Shown one piece after another: positions 8,868 to 18,336 of a stretch of 64,000 nucleotides of DNA (position 1 is the first letter of the stretch; each line of letters begins with the position of its first letter). The DNA comes from Bacillus altitudinis 41KF2b (lineage in GTDB: Bacteria > Bacillota > Bacilli > Bacillales > Bacillaceae): the NCBI RefSeq assembly GCF_000691145.1, contig NZ_ASJC01000009.1, positions 1 to 64,000 of the forward strand. Direction: 5' to 3'. A program made the translations under genes and the position numbers. A model generated the notes under the pieces. That model made no database searches. It worked only from the letters and a program-made list of their open reading frames with translations, and was not told the origin of the DNA.

Positions 8868-9493
8868 TATTGTGAAAGAAATTGATTGATTGCTTGAAAG
8901 AGATGCTCATAATAGGCAGGTTCATGCGGGACAAAATCATGTACATGGACCTCTCTCTTTTCCTCACGTCGCTTGCCGTCTGCATCCACTTCAAAGCCCT
9001 CGATATTCATTTTTTCGCATTCTCTATTTAAAAGCTGCTGTGCATCCATCAGCCTTGCTCTATAAAGTCCAGCAACTTCTTCTTTCTGTAGATGGACATC
9101 CATGTGCTCTTTTTGATCCATATAAAGATACACATGGCAAAACTCACGATCGGTAAACGAAGGCAGATGGATTTCATCTTTAATGACACCAGCAAAGGTA
9201 AGGTTCTCAAACGAGATGGAGAGACCAAGCTCTTCTTCGACTTCTCTGATGCCATCAGAAGGCTGTTCATCTGCGAGAAGGTGGCCTGCTGCTGTGATAT
9301 CAAATAGAGAAGGGAAATCCTTTTTGGAGGAACTCCTCAGCTGAAAATAGAGAAACACTGTGTCATCTTCCTTTTTTAAAAGCCAGAAATGAAAGGTTTC
9401 ATGCCAAAGGCCCTCAGCATGGATATCAGATCGAGCGGCTGTACCAATCGTTTCATGCTGATTGTTCATGATGTTCAGTTTTTCGTGTTCCAT
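8867..9493 (-). CDS. NUDIX hydrolase family protein
   Basis: The middle of this 208-residue protein has a NUDIX-like box, GHLLADE followed by IREVEEELGL (about residues 70-92). The spacing between the two halves is one residue shorter than the classical G-x5-E-x7-REUxEExGU pattern, as in some IPP-isomerase-like members. Substrate unknown. The N-terminal TIGTAARSDIHAEGLWHETFHFWLL segment also resembles isomerase-like NUDIX proteins. ATG 9493 has GGAGGTC upstream. It sits between tatCY and ydiK, where B. subtilis has no such gene. Confidence 0.8.
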   Translation of the reverse strand: MEHEKLNIMNNQHETIGTAARSDIHAEGLWHETFHFWLLKKEDDTVFLYFQLRSSSKKDFPSLFDITAAGHLLADEQPSDGIREVEEELGLSISFENLTFAGVIKDEIHLPSFTDREFCHVYLYMDQKEHMDVHLQKEEVAGLYRARLMDAQQLLNRECEKMNIEGFEVDADGKRREEKREVHVHDFVPHEPAYYEHLFQAINQFLSQ

Positions 9494-9510
9494 GAAAACA
9501 TGACCTCCAT

Positions 9511-9548
9511 AAAAAAACCATTTTCCAAACGGCGGAAAATGGTTTTTT
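9511..9548 (-). terminator. Terminator of the ydiL-ydiK unit
   Basis: AACCATTTTCC and GGAAAATGGTT form an 11-bp stem; T-tracts lie on both sides. It lies just past the ydiK stop and upstream of the NUDIX gene. Confidence 0.85.
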
Positions 9549-9550
9549 GT

Positions 9551-9745
9551 TTATTTTTGCTGCTGTTTTTTCATTTTGACAGAAAAAGCAAACATTTTTA
9601 ACGCGATATTAATATTATAGGCCGCAAACACCATCAGCAAAATGCTGTAAAATGACCACATGTCACCTGGATTTTGAATGGCCATATAGGTGAACGCCAC
9701 ACCTACGGCAAAATAAATAATGCCCCATACGACAGGGTTTCTCAT
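9551..9745 (-). CDS. ydiK: Small membrane protein YdiK (DUF4305)
   Basis: The 64-residue protein has two hydrophobic helices (VVWGIIYFAVGVAFTYMAI and WSFYSILLMVFAAYNINIAL) and a basic, glutamine-rich C-terminal tail. It matches B. subtilis YdiK in size, sequence and position. Function is unknown. Its ATG overlaps the ydiL stop by 4 nt, so it is translated with the CPBP protein. Confidence 0.85.
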   Translation of the reverse strand: MRNPVVWGIIYFAVGVAFTYMAIQNPGDMWSFYSILLMVFAAYNINIALKMFAFSVKMKKQQQK

Positions 9746-10476
9746 GAGAAAAAGCCTCCAATAATCATTTGCATTGTTTGAGATTGTTCTTCAATCATTT
9801 TTCTTACTGGCTCAATCTGCACAAGAATGACGAGCGAGTTCATCAGCATGTGTGCGCCGATTGGCACAATGATTCGTTTTGTTTTCGCATATAAAAAGGC
9901 AAAGGTAAAGCCCATTGCGGTATAGAGCAAGATATGTGGGAAATCATTGTGTACAGCAGCAAAAACCACTGAACTGACAAGTGCGCCAATGAAAAAATTC
10001 GTTTTTTCATAAACCACACCAAAAATGATTTTTCGGAAAATGATTTCTTCTAATATCGGTCCAATCAGAGCGATGACGATGACAAGCCATGGAACTGCAT
10101 CCATAATGGCTAAAATGTTTTGAGTATTTTCGGATTCTCGGCTAATGCCAAATGCATATTGTTCAATCGCCCCCGCAATGGATTGTGCAAAGAGGGAAAG
10201 AAAGAAACCGCCAATGATCCAAGCGATTGCCGCGCCGACTGATGCCGGTGCTTCATTTCGGAGTGAAGCTTTTGGTACAGTCCGAAGGATGAGCAGAATA
10301 ATGATTAGTCCAATACAGAAGCTGATGATTGTCCAGGTTCCTGACAATTTGGAGAGCTCTGCTTGTGTCATCGGTGTCTGAATGTAACCTAACCACTTCA
10401 TGATGAACACATACGGAAACGCAGAAAATTGCACCAATATATACGTTAAGATGATGTACCAATATTGTTTTTTCAA
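9742..10476 (-). CDS. ydiL: CPBP-family intramembrane glutamic endopeptidase YdiL
   Basis: This 244-residue multi-pass membrane protein has the CPBP/Abi motif 1 EEIIFR (E143, E144, R148) and motif 2 FAAVHND with the conserved histidine, so the catalytic set is present. Family members are Rce1-like intramembrane proteases; many sit beside bacteriocin or transport genes, but the substrate here is unknown. Length equals B. subtilis YdiL. It is divergent from groES and overlaps ydiK by 4 nt. Confidence 0.9.
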   Translation of the reverse strand: MKKQYWYIILTYILVQFSAFPYVFIMKWLGYIQTPMTQAELSKLSGTWTIISFCIGLIIILLILRTVPKASLRNEAPASVGAAIAWIIGGFFLSLFAQSIAGAIEQYAFGISRESENTQNILAIMDAVPWLVIVIALIGPILEEIIFRKIIFGVVYEKTNFFIGALVSSVVFAAVHNDFPHILLYTAMGFTFAFLYAKTKRIIVPIGAHMLMNSLVILVQIEPVRKMIEEQSQTMQMIIGGFFS

Positions 10477-10602
10477 GTAACGAAAACCCCTTTACTAAAA
10501 GAACTAGATTTATTGTAACACAAGTCTTCTTTTTCGTTGAAAAGGAAAGAATCGGTGATAAAAAAAGATCATGAAAGCGTAAAAAATTTTAAAGGTTTTT
10601 AC

Positions 10603-10631
10603 TTGAAATTACAGAAGACATTCTTTATTAT
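10603..10631 (+). promoter_or_regulatory. Sigma-A promoter of groESL
   Basis: TTGAAA (10603-10608), 17-nt spacer, TATTAT (10626-10631). The CIRCE operator follows 10 nt later, so repressor binding would block initiation. The layout matches the known B. subtilis groE promoter. Confidence 0.9.
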
Positions 10632-10641
10632 AATAAATGTG

Positions 10642-10668
10642 TTAGCACTCGTTGATGATGAGTGCTAA
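10642..10668. promoter_or_regulatory. CIRCE operator (HrcA-binding site)
   Basis: Perfect arms TTAGCACTC and GAGTGCTAA are separated by 9 nt, exactly the CIRCE consensus. HrcA binds here and is released on heat shock when GroEL is titrated by unfolded protein. hrcA is not in the window. Confidence 0.98.
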
Positions 10669-10705
10669 AAAAGACTACATATAAAAATTGAGGAGGTTGT
10701 TTCTT

Positions 10706-10990
10706 ATGTTAAAGCCATTAGGCGATCGCGTAATCATTGAACTCGTTGAATCTGAGGAAAAAACCGCTAGCGGTATTGTCTTACCGGATTCTGCAAAAGA
10801 AAAACCGCAAGAAGGTAAAATTGTTGCAGCAGGTTCAGGTCGTGTACTTGAAAGTGGTGAGCGCGTTGCGTTAGAAGTAAACACAGGCGACCGCATTATC
10901 TTCTCAAAATATGCAGGCACTGAAGTGAAATATGAAGGAAAAGAATATTTAATCCTTCGTGAAAGCGACATTTTAGCTGTTATTGGTTAA
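10706..10990 (+). CDS. groES: Co-chaperonin GroES
   Basis: GroES is the heptameric lid of the GroEL chamber. The 94-residue protein begins [11 protein letters not shown] and contains the mobile loop [20 protein letters not shown]. The start is ATG 10706 behind GAGGAGGTTG; the frame is open back to a TTG at 10688 but that would lie before the ribosome-binding site. It is the first gene of the CIRCE-controlled operon. Confidence 0.98.
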   Translation: MLKPLGDRVIIELVESEEKTASGIVLPDSAKEKPQEGKIVAAGSGRVLESGERVALEVNTGDRIIFSKYAGTEVKYEGKEYLILRESDILAVIG

Positions 10991-11031
10991 TCACATAAAC
11001 AAAGATTGAGATATATTTCTAAAAAGACTGA

Positions 11032-12681
<1,650 letters not shown>

Positions 12682-12690
12682 CACCCCTCG

Positions 12691-12718
12691 AAAACCCCTT
12701 GAAATATAGGGGTTTTTG
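12691..12718 (+). terminator. Terminator of groESL
   Basis: AAAACCCC and GGGGTTTT form the stem, followed by TTTTGTTTTG, 10 nt after the groEL stop. Confidence 0.85.
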
Positions 12719-12859
12719 TTTTGTCTATTTTTTGGTTAAGAGCGTTAAATGAATTGAAACTTTCACCGCTTTACATCCGTTAACTAAAGAGACAGTGATT
12801 TTTTTGGTTTTATCTAACATAAAGAGATGAGATGATTTTAAAAGAAAAGCGGTGATCAT

Positions 12860-12943
12860 ATGGGCTTTACGACTTGGGTGGCGATTATTGTTGCACTGGC
12901 TGTCGTGTTTGGATTGTTTGGATCGAAGAGGCGTGATAAATAA
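12860..12943 (+). CDS. 27-residue single-span membrane peptide
   Basis: ATG 12860 with GCGGTGAT upstream starts a 27-codon frame ending at TAA 12941. The product has a hydrophobic span (WVAIIVALAVVFGLFG) followed by the basic tail SKRRDK, so it should sit in the membrane with its C-terminus in the cytoplasm. A strong terminator follows after 9 nt. Role unknown. Small size means the call rests on the ribosome-binding site, composition and terminator. Confidence 0.6.
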   Translation: MGFTTWVAIIVALAVVFGLFGSKRRDK

Positions 12944-12952
12944 GAGGTTGAA

Positions 12953-12981
12953 CCCACTTCCAGAGAGGAAGTGGGCTTTTT
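12953..12981 (+). terminator. Terminator after the 27-residue ORF
   Basis: CCCACTTCC and GGAAGTGGG form a 9-bp stem with loop AGAGA, followed by CTTTTTATT. Confidence 0.9.
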
Positions 12982-13056
12982 ATTGCATATACAATATTCA
13001 TGAGCTATACTAATTTTTAAAATTTATGTAAATACAATAAAAAAGAGGCGTGATAA

Positions 13057-13509
13057 ATGAAAGAAATTTTGCGGGAGATTGGCGTGATTGCTCGGGCGCT
13101 TGATTCAATTAGTAATATTGAATTTAAAGAGTATGATTTAACGAAGGGGCAGTATTTGTATCTTGTGCGTATTTGTGAGGAGCCTGGCATCATTCAGGAG
13201 AAACTAGCGGAGATGATCAAGGTAGATCGAACAACGGCTGCCCGGGCTATTCAAAAATTAGAGCTGCATGGTTTTATTCAGAAGAAAGATGACTCAGTGA
13301 ATAAAAAAATCAAGAAGCTGTTTCCAACTGAGAAAGGGAAAGTCGTCTATCCAATGATCAAACGAGAACATGATCATTCAAATCGGGTAGCGCTGGATGG
13401 ATTTTCTGAAGAGGAAGCGGAACAGATTTATGAGTATCTTCTAAGGGTGCGAAAGAATATCGAAAAAGATTGGGAAGATGTGAAAAAAGGCAAAAAGAGA
13501 AGCTACTAA
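13057..13509 (+). CDS. MarR-family transcriptional regulator
   Basis: A 150-residue winged-helix regulator. The helix-turn-helix IIQEKLAEMIKVDRTTAARA (about residues 48-67) and wing IQKKDDSVNKKIKKLFPTEKG are typical of MarR proteins, which act as dimers. It starts 22 nt before the PaiB-like gene and most likely regulates this pair. Ligand unknown. Its ribosome-binding region (GAGGCGTGATAAAT, 13044-13058) repeats the last codons of the 27-residue ORF upstream. Confidence 0.88.
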   Translation: MKEILREIGVIARALDSISNIEFKEYDLTKGQYLYLVRICEEPGIIQEKLAEMIKVDRTTAARAIQKLELHGFIQKKDDSVNKKIKKLFPTEKGKVVYPMIKREHDHSNRVALDGFSEEEAEQIYEYLLRVRKNIEKDWEDVKKGKKRSY

Positions 13510-13530
13510 TTAAATAAGGGGGAAGGGAAC

Positions 13531-14142
13531 ATGCATGTACCATCATTTTTTCAAGTGAAAGATATGGAGAAAATCAAATCATTTATTCAATCTCATTCAT
13601 TTGCTACAGTTGTGACGACAACGAATGAAAAGCCCATTGCGACACATATTCCAGTGAGTTTTCATCAAATTGGCGATTCGTATGTGATCTCAGGGCATAT
13701 GGCGATTGGAAATCCTCAGTGGAAAACGTTTGAAGAGAACGAGAAGGTGCTCGTCATTTTTCAAGGGCCGCATGCCTACATATCCTCTTCATGGTATGAG
13801 AAAGAAGCCGTACCGACGTGGAATTATCAAGCTGTACATGTATATGGAAAGGCTGCACTGCTCGAAAAATCAGAACTGGTCAAGGAATTAACAGCGATGC
13901 TGGAGACATATGAAAGTCATAGAGATCAGCCAGTGTTATGGGATACGTTGTCTGAGGAAATGCTAGAGAAACAAATGAAAGGGATTGTGGGCTTCAAAAT
14001 CATCATTGATGAAGTTCAAGCTGCTTTTAAGTTAAGTCAAAATCGCCATGAAAGAGATTATGCTCGCATTATTGAACAGCTGGAAGCAGAGGGTGAAGTG
14101 GAAATGGCGGCTGCGATGAAAAAGAGAGAAGAGAATATATGA
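13531..14142 (+). CDS. FMN-binding PaiB-family protein
   Basis: The 203 residues fit the PaiB/FMN-binding split-barrel family. The N-terminus MHVPSFFQVKD, the GHMAIGNPQWK segment and the PTWNYQAVHVYG motif are the conserved features. B. subtilis PaiB is linked to sporulation and protease repression, but most family members have no proven function. The gene is downstream of and likely co-transcribed with the MarR gene; GGGGGAAGG is its ribosome-binding site. Confidence 0.85.
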   Translation: MHVPSFFQVKDMEKIKSFIQSHSFATVVTTTNEKPIATHIPVSFHQIGDSYVISGHMAIGNPQWKTFEENEKVLVIFQGPHAYISSSWYEKEAVPTWNYQAVHVYGKAALLEKSELVKELTAMLETYESHRDQPVLWDTLSEEMLEKQMKGIVGFKIIIDEVQAAFKLSQNRHERDYARIIEQLEAEGEVEMAAAMKKREENI

Positions 14143-14176
14143 AAAAAGCACTCTGAAGAAAAAGAGTGCTTTTGTT
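14143..14176. terminator. Bidirectional terminator
   Basis: AAAAGCACTC (14145-14154) and GAGTGCTTTT (14164-14173) separate the convergent PaiB-like and M15 peptidase genes. Confidence 0.88.
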
Positions 14177-14177
14177 G

Positions 14178-15056
14178 TTATCCTTTTATGTTTAAATATT
14201 CTTCAAGGGTTTTACCGCTCTTATTTACTTTTTTCGCATTGGTTGATCCGAGGTATCTGAGGTGCCATGGTTCATATTGATAGCCTGTCACTTTTTCTTT
14301 ACCTTTCGGATAACGGATGATAAAACCAAATTCATGGGCATGTTTGGCCAGCCATTTCGCTTCTTTTGTATTGGCAAAAGAATCTTCAGCCCAATGTTTT
14401 GAATTGGCACCGCCGATATCAAAAGCAAGGCCGGTTTGATGTTCGGAATAGCCTGGTCTTGCGCTAAATCGATCTGCTTGTTTTTTGCCATGAGAGGCGA
14501 CGTAATTGTTGTACAAGACACGCTGACGGTCGTATGAACGGAAGGTGCTAAAAGCGGTGAGTCGGATGTTTGCTTTTTTTGCTTTCGCGATCATAGCGTT
14601 TACTGCTTTTCTCGCTTGTTTGTTTTCTCCGGGATTGTATGAAGATGGGAGTCTATGTTTCTTATTCACAACCAATATCCCTTTTACATACGTACCTGGC
14701 GTTTTAGTGGAAGGAGCAGCATATGAAGCTGGTGAGCTTTTGCCTGCTTTTTTGATATATTGAGAGCTGACGTAACCCGTCTTTCCTTTATACTTTGTTT
14801 GAATCCATGAACCATTCTTTTTAAGATAAGGAATCCTTTTCCCTTTTGGAATGGTCAATATCACTGAATATGTTGTTCCAGGTCCCTTGCGAAGATGAAC
14901 ATTCGCTGTTGTCACGTATTTCGGTGCGGCTGCTTTTGCGACTGGTGTCGCATGAGTCATGTGTAAAAAGGGCAGCTGGACAGGAAAGATTCCAAGCCCA
15001 AGTACGAGAACCACACTGACAATAATTCCTTTGATCCACGGGTGCTTCATCTTCAT
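14178..15056 (-). CDS. Secreted M15 (VanY-type) D,D-carboxypeptidase with SH3b domain
   Basis: The protein has an N-terminal hydrophobic segment (IIVSVVLVLGLGIFPV), an SH3b domain (about residues 45-110, VHLRKGPGTTYSVI) for wall binding, a linker rich in Ser/Pro/Thr, then an M15B peptidase domain. Zinc ligands and catalytic residues are visible in GYSEHQTGLAFDIGG and EPWHLRYLG. It should trim D-alanine from peptidoglycan stem peptides outside the membrane. ATG 15056 has AAAGGGAT seven nt upstream and is preferred to the in-frame ATG at 15089. Confidence 0.88.
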   Translation of the reverse strand: MKMKHPWIKGIIVSVVLVLGLGIFPVQLPFLHMTHATPVAKAAAPKYVTTANVHLRKGPGTTYSVILTIPKGKRIPYLKKNGSWIQTKYKGKTGYVSSQYIKKAGKSSPASYAAPSTKTPGTYVKGILVVNKKHRLPSSYNPGENKQARKAVNAMIAKAKKANIRLTAFSTFRSYDRQRVLYNNYVASHGKKQADRFSARPGYSEHQTGLAFDIGGANSKHWAEDSFANTKEAKWLAKHAHEFGFIIRYPKGKEKVTGYQYEPWHLRYLGSTNAKKVNKSGKTLEEYLNIKG

Positions 15057-15261
15057 TTCTCTCATCCCTTTCAATCTACTAACATACATATATTGAGATA
15101 GATTGAAATAAAGTGCAATGGTTTTTTTATGTCAATTGAGCTTGAATCATATCATTTGGTTCTTTTTTTGTTTAAAATTACATAAAAAAATCCACTATTT
15201 CCATAAAAAATCAGATGAATTCCTTATAATAAAAGTATCTGAGAACGGGGAGTGAGTCGAG

Positions 15262-15687
15262 ATGGACCAAAACGTGCTGCAAATGGATCAAGACAGATCA
15301 GAGAATGAATTCGCGGTTCTTAATATATCTTCTAAAGAGATTGGTGCTCTATCAAAGGGAGTAGCGGAGCAGATTTTACAAACGGGAGATACGGACCGTA
15401 TTCATCAGCTGATGTACGTTCCGATTGAAAAGAAAGAAGATTTGAATTGGCTGATCCAATGTGTTGGGGAGGCGCTAAAGAATGAAGTTGGTGATGACGT
15501 TGCACTAGAAGTAGCTGATTTGCTCTATTTCTTTGTCATTCCGTATTATGGGAAGTATATGTTGAAAGATCGTCATTTGTATGAGTATATCGATCATTTG
15601 CTGGTACGATTAGCATCTAGAACTCACTCGGATATTGACACACTGATTGATATCATAAGAGAAGATTTAAACGAAAATATACAATAA
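15262..15687 (+). CDS. Conserved-looking protein of unknown function
   Basis: A 141-residue, acidic, mostly helical soluble protein with no signal peptide or membrane span. I recognise no domain. Leucine-rich helices (DDVALEVADLLYFFVIPYYGKYM, about 85-107) suggest a small helical bundle. It has TATAAT about 35 nt before the start, GGGGAGTGAG as ribosome-binding site, and its own terminator, so it is a single-gene unit. Confidence 0.7.
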   Translation: MDQNVLQMDQDRSENEFAVLNISSKEIGALSKGVAEQILQTGDTDRIHQLMYVPIEKKEDLNWLIQCVGEALKNEVGDDVALEVADLLYFFVIPYYGKYMLKDRHLYEYIDHLLVRLASRTHSDIDTLIDIIREDLNENIQ

Positions 15688-15724
15688 AAGAAGCTTGTAG
15701 AGCGACCCTCTACAAGCTTTTATA
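15687..15724. terminator. Bidirectional terminator
   Basis: AAGCTTGTAGAG and CTCTACAAGCTT form a 12-bp stem with loop CGACC between convergent genes. Confidence 0.92.
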
Positions 15725-15732
15725 TATCCACG

Positions 15733-16083
15733 TTATTCAGCAGGAACTGTTTTGACAGGCTCTTTTCTAAACACACCCATGCATCCTGCGATGAGGATTA
15801 ATACAGCTGGAAGGATAAAGAACATAGAAATAGAAATAATACCACCAACAGCAGATACTAATAATAAAATCCCGCCAAGCTTTGCTTTTTTCTTCACGAT
15901 AACAGATGCCACAATCGCAAGAATAGAGAAAAGCATCGCTGCCCAGCCTAATCCTGTGATTTGACTCGTACCTGATTCACTAAATGCGGCATCGAGTCCT
16001 CCAAAGGCAATGGCAAACATTGCACCGAAAAATCCAAAAATTCCTCCAATTAAGCCTAAAACAAATTCCGTTGTTCTTTTCAT
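15733..16083 (-). CDS. DUF4064-like membrane protein
   Basis: This 116-residue protein has three or four hydrophobic spans: FVLGLIGGIFGFFGAMFAIAF, LGWAAMLFSILAIVASVIV, GGILLLVSAVGGIISI, and MFFILPAVLILIAGCMGVF. The layout and the N-terminal MKRTTEFVLGLIGGIFG fit the DUF4064 family of small Bacillus membrane proteins. Function unknown. The ribosome-binding site GGAGGAAAG lies upstream of its ATG. Confidence 0.75.
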   Translation of the reverse strand: MKRTTEFVLGLIGGIFGFFGAMFAIAFGGLDAAFSESGTSQITGLGWAAMLFSILAIVASVIVKKKAKLGGILLLVSAVGGIISISMFFILPAVLILIAGCMGVFRKEPVKTVPAE

Positions 16084-16181
16084 GATACTTTCCTCCGATA
16101 TGTAAATAAGAATTATTGGTACTTAAGAACCAACACAATCTTACTCATCGGCATTCTTTTCACAATGTTAATAGTTTTGTT

Positions 16182-16217
16182 AAAAAAAACAAGAAAATCC
16201 ATAAAGAATTTTCTTGT
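16182..16217 (-). terminator. Terminator of the lipoprotein gene
   Basis: ACAAGAAAAT (16189-16198) and ATTTTCTTGT (16208-16217) form a 10-bp stem; on the minus strand eight T follow. Confidence 0.88.
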
Positions 16218-16221
16218 CCAA

Positions 16222-16689
16222 TTACTGGGTTCTCTCCCAGGTAATCTTTGTTTCATTTGTTGTTTTCTTTCCTTTTGCCAGTACTTTTCCGTTTTCCTGT
16301 TTCACGGTAATGTTTAGGTCATAAAAGGAGTAGAGGGCGCCGAGGCTGTCATTTTCCGGTTTATGCAGGTTGTTTTCCTTTTCAGTGGATGCACCAATAG
16401 CTAGTGTTTTGGCAAAGTTCAAACCAATGACTTCAGCGTAATCACTATTGGTCTCAGATGAAGCTGTCACGTTTAAGGAAATGACTTTTTTCTTTTGATC
16501 AACGGTGATTGTTGTGTCTTTTACGAGCTTAGACTGCTCCATGACCTCTTTCGTTTCATTTTGAATGCGTTGATTAATCGTTGGAAGTGCCGTAGATTCT
16601 GTTTTTTCTTCTTTTGCCGTATTTGAGCAAGCTGCTAGGATAGAGAAGGTTGCAACAAGACTCATGAAAACAAGTAGACTTTTTCTCAC
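16222..16689 (-). CDS. Small lipoprotein of unknown function
   Basis: A 155-residue protein with a lipoprotein signal peptide: basic MRKS, a hydrophobic core and lipobox LAAC (Cys at about residue 21). The mature part is charged and beta-rich (TTITVDQKKKVISLNVTAS). I recognise no domain. It should be anchored to the outer face of the membrane. It has a ribosome-binding site GGAGAAAG and its own terminator. Confidence 0.78.
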   Translation of the reverse strand: MRKSLLVFMSLVATFSILAACSNTAKEEKTESTALPTINQRIQNETKEVMEQSKLVKDTTITVDQKKKVISLNVTASSETNSDYAEVIGLNFAKTLAIGASTEKENNLHKPENDSLGALYSFYDLNITVKQENGKVLAKGKKTTNETKITWERTQ

Positions 16690-16787
16690 GTTCTTTCTCC
16701 TTTGTTCTTCAAAGTATGTATGCTTATGTTACCACGAATCGATGTTTTGATTAAAAGAGAAGTGTTGATAAGCTGTGAACAATCAAA

Positions 16788-16807
16788 AGCACCCAAAGTT
16801 GGGTGCT
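16788..16807 (-). terminator. Distal copy of terminator hairpin for the 17011-17685 gene
   Basis: AGCACCCA and TGGGTGCT form the stem. On the minus strand TTTTGATTG follows. It is a 19/20 match to 16985-17004, with the repeat element in between. Confidence 0.6.
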
Positions 16808-16808
16808 C

Positions 16809-16973
16809 CAGCGTGTAGACAAACCCTCGCATTCGGTGTCAGGCCTGCGCGCCGGTGCTCACGAATGTCAAATTCGCTCCGCGCCGGTGCTCGCCCTTCC
16901 TAGACTGCAAAGGTTTTCTTGCACGCTGAAAAGAAGACAAAGAGCTAAAATAAAATCATTTTAGCTCTTTGTC
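16809..16973 (+). repeat. Dispersed repeat element, copy 2 (full length)
   Basis: It runs from CAGCGTGTAGAC through the GC-rich centre to CACGCTG (16922-16928), followed by the AAAGAAGACAAAG hairpin module (16936-16973). Arms here are GAGCTAAAAT and ATTTTAGCTC, whereas copy 1 has GGGCTAAAAT, so paired positions have changed together. It is closely similar to copy 1 and lies between two direct copies of a 20-nt terminator hairpin. Confidence 0.88.
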
Positions 16974-16984
16974 AGCAATGTTGA

Positions 16985-17004
16985 AGCACCCAAAGGTGGG
17001 TGCT
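16985..17004 (-). terminator. Proximal copy of terminator hairpin
   Basis: AGCACCCA and TGGGTGCT form an 8-bp stem just past the stop of the secreted-protein gene; on the minus strand it is followed by TCAACA, with no T-tract. Confidence 0.5.
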
Positions 17005-17010
17005 CATGTT

Positions 17011-17685
17011 TTATTGTGCTGAAAGGGTTGTACTAAGTGGGATAGACGAAATGACCGTGAATTTTGGAGTCGGAGCACCTGATTCTAGATTTTTGCGTAA
17101 AAGGGATGATTTGATGGTGCTGTCCCATTTTTTATAGACACTTCCAGATGTATTTGCACGAAGCTGTACATTAGAGAAACTTGCTTGCGAGTAGCTGTTT
17201 GTTCCATTATCTTGTACGCCATGTACCATTTTGACGACATCGAGGTCTTTCAGACGACTAGGATTGAAAACAGGCTGTTTATAACGCAGTTTTCCGTTGA
17301 CGTATAGTGACACTGTGCCATCACCGTTGTTGATGAGCTTTAAGTTGACACGTGCACCATCTTTAATACTTGAATCGTATTCGCTGTTCCAATATTGACT
17401 GCCGCCTTGGGAGCCGCTGCCTAAAAAGACCTTATAGCCAGAAGATGTTTTTGAAATTCCGCTCTCAACAACGGCAGAACCGAGACCAAGATACCAGTCA
17501 GCATAACCATTTTTAATGGTGGCTGTTTTTGGCAGCACAATATCAGCCGAGATACCTGACCATTTGGCTTCATCCGTTTGTGTCACGATGGCGCCGTGAC
17601 GAGGACCAGCCGCAGAGGCGGGAATACTTGAAAGCATCAAAACGAAGGTCAAACTTACACTCAAAACGATGAACCACTTTTTCAT
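17011..17685 (-). CDS. Secreted protein, possibly YrpD-like
   Basis: The 224-residue product has a clear signal peptide with cleavage near PASAA (about residue 26). The mature part is beta-rich with aromatic and glycine residues (ADWYLGLGSAVVESG, VSLYVNGKLRYKQPVF), suggesting a lectin-like sandwich fold. I think it resembles B. subtilis YrpD, a secreted protein without known function, but this is from memory. GGAGGAATT precedes the ATG. Confidence 0.7.
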   Translation of the reverse strand: MKKWFIVLSVSLTFVLMLSSIPASAAGPRHGAIVTQTDEAKWSGISADIVLPKTATIKNGYADWYLGLGSAVVESGISKTSSGYKVFLGSGSQGGSQYWNSEYDSSIKDGARVNLKLINNGDGTVSLYVNGKLRYKQPVFNPSRLKDLDVVKMVHGVQDNGTNSYSQASFSNVQLRANTSGSVYKKWDSTIKSSLLRKNLESGAPTPKFTVISSIPLSTTLSAQ

Positions 17686-17894
17686 GAAAATTCCTCCTTA
17701 TCTTTGATTCATTTCTATTATATAAAACGAAAGGGGAGGTCTACTTACGATGTTCTGGCTGTTTTTGGTGAAATTTATGAACAAAATCGGTCATTAAGTG
17801 GTCAACTTGTATTCGAATTGTAATGTGACTGTAAAATAACTGGGTGCATCTTCATGTATAATAGGGTCAGAAACCAAATACGGAGGATTTTTTA

Positions 17895-18263
17895 ATGAAT
17901 AAAAAGCTTATCGCGACAATCGTAACAGTAGCTAGTTTATTTTTAGCGTTTAGTTTCTCACATGGAGCAAGTGCAAAAAAAGTAAGCGGCAATATTACTT
18001 GGTATAATGGTGTCGGTAAAAAAGGCGCAGATGGAAAAAAACTCGGTCATTGGGATGCAGCAACAAAAATGGGATTTGACGTACCGAAAAAAGGTACAAA
18101 ACTAAGAGTGACAACAAAAGCGAAACCACATAAAGTGATTACAGTATATAAATATGATGTAGGTAGAATGCCAAACGCAGTATTAGACGTAAGTCCGAAA
18201 GCATTCAAAGCACTTGGATATTCAACAAGTAAAGGTGTCGTCAAAGGGCATTACACTTATTAA
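17895..18263 (+). CDS. Small secreted protein, possible double-psi barrel
   Basis: A 122-residue protein with a signal peptide ending at GASA (about residue 27). The mature part begins KKVSGNITWYNGVGKKG and contains KVITVYKYDVGRMPNAVLDVS. The ITWYN start and a late Asp within a hydrophobic context (VLDVSPKAFKALG) resemble RlpA/expansin-type double-psi barrels, but the match is weak. TATAAT (17856-17861) and CGGAGGA suggest good expression. It is basic, as expected for a wall-binding protein. Confidence 0.65.
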   Translation: MNKKLIATIVTVASLFLAFSFSHGASAKKVSGNITWYNGVGKKGADGKKLGHWDAATKMGFDVPKKGTKLRVTTKAKPHKVITVYKYDVGRMPNAVLDVSPKAFKALGYSTSKGVVKGHYTY

Positions 18264-18279
18264 TACATAGGCATGCAAA

Positions 18280-18315
18280 GAAGCGGGAAAAGTTCATTTT
18301 CTGGCTTCTTTTCTT
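18280..18315 (+). terminator. Terminator of the small secreted protein gene
   Basis: GAAGC plus GGAAAA pair with TTTTCT plus GCTTC, followed by TTTTCTTG. Confidence 0.55.
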
Positions 18316-18336
18316 GTGGAGAGGGTCTGAAAGTCA

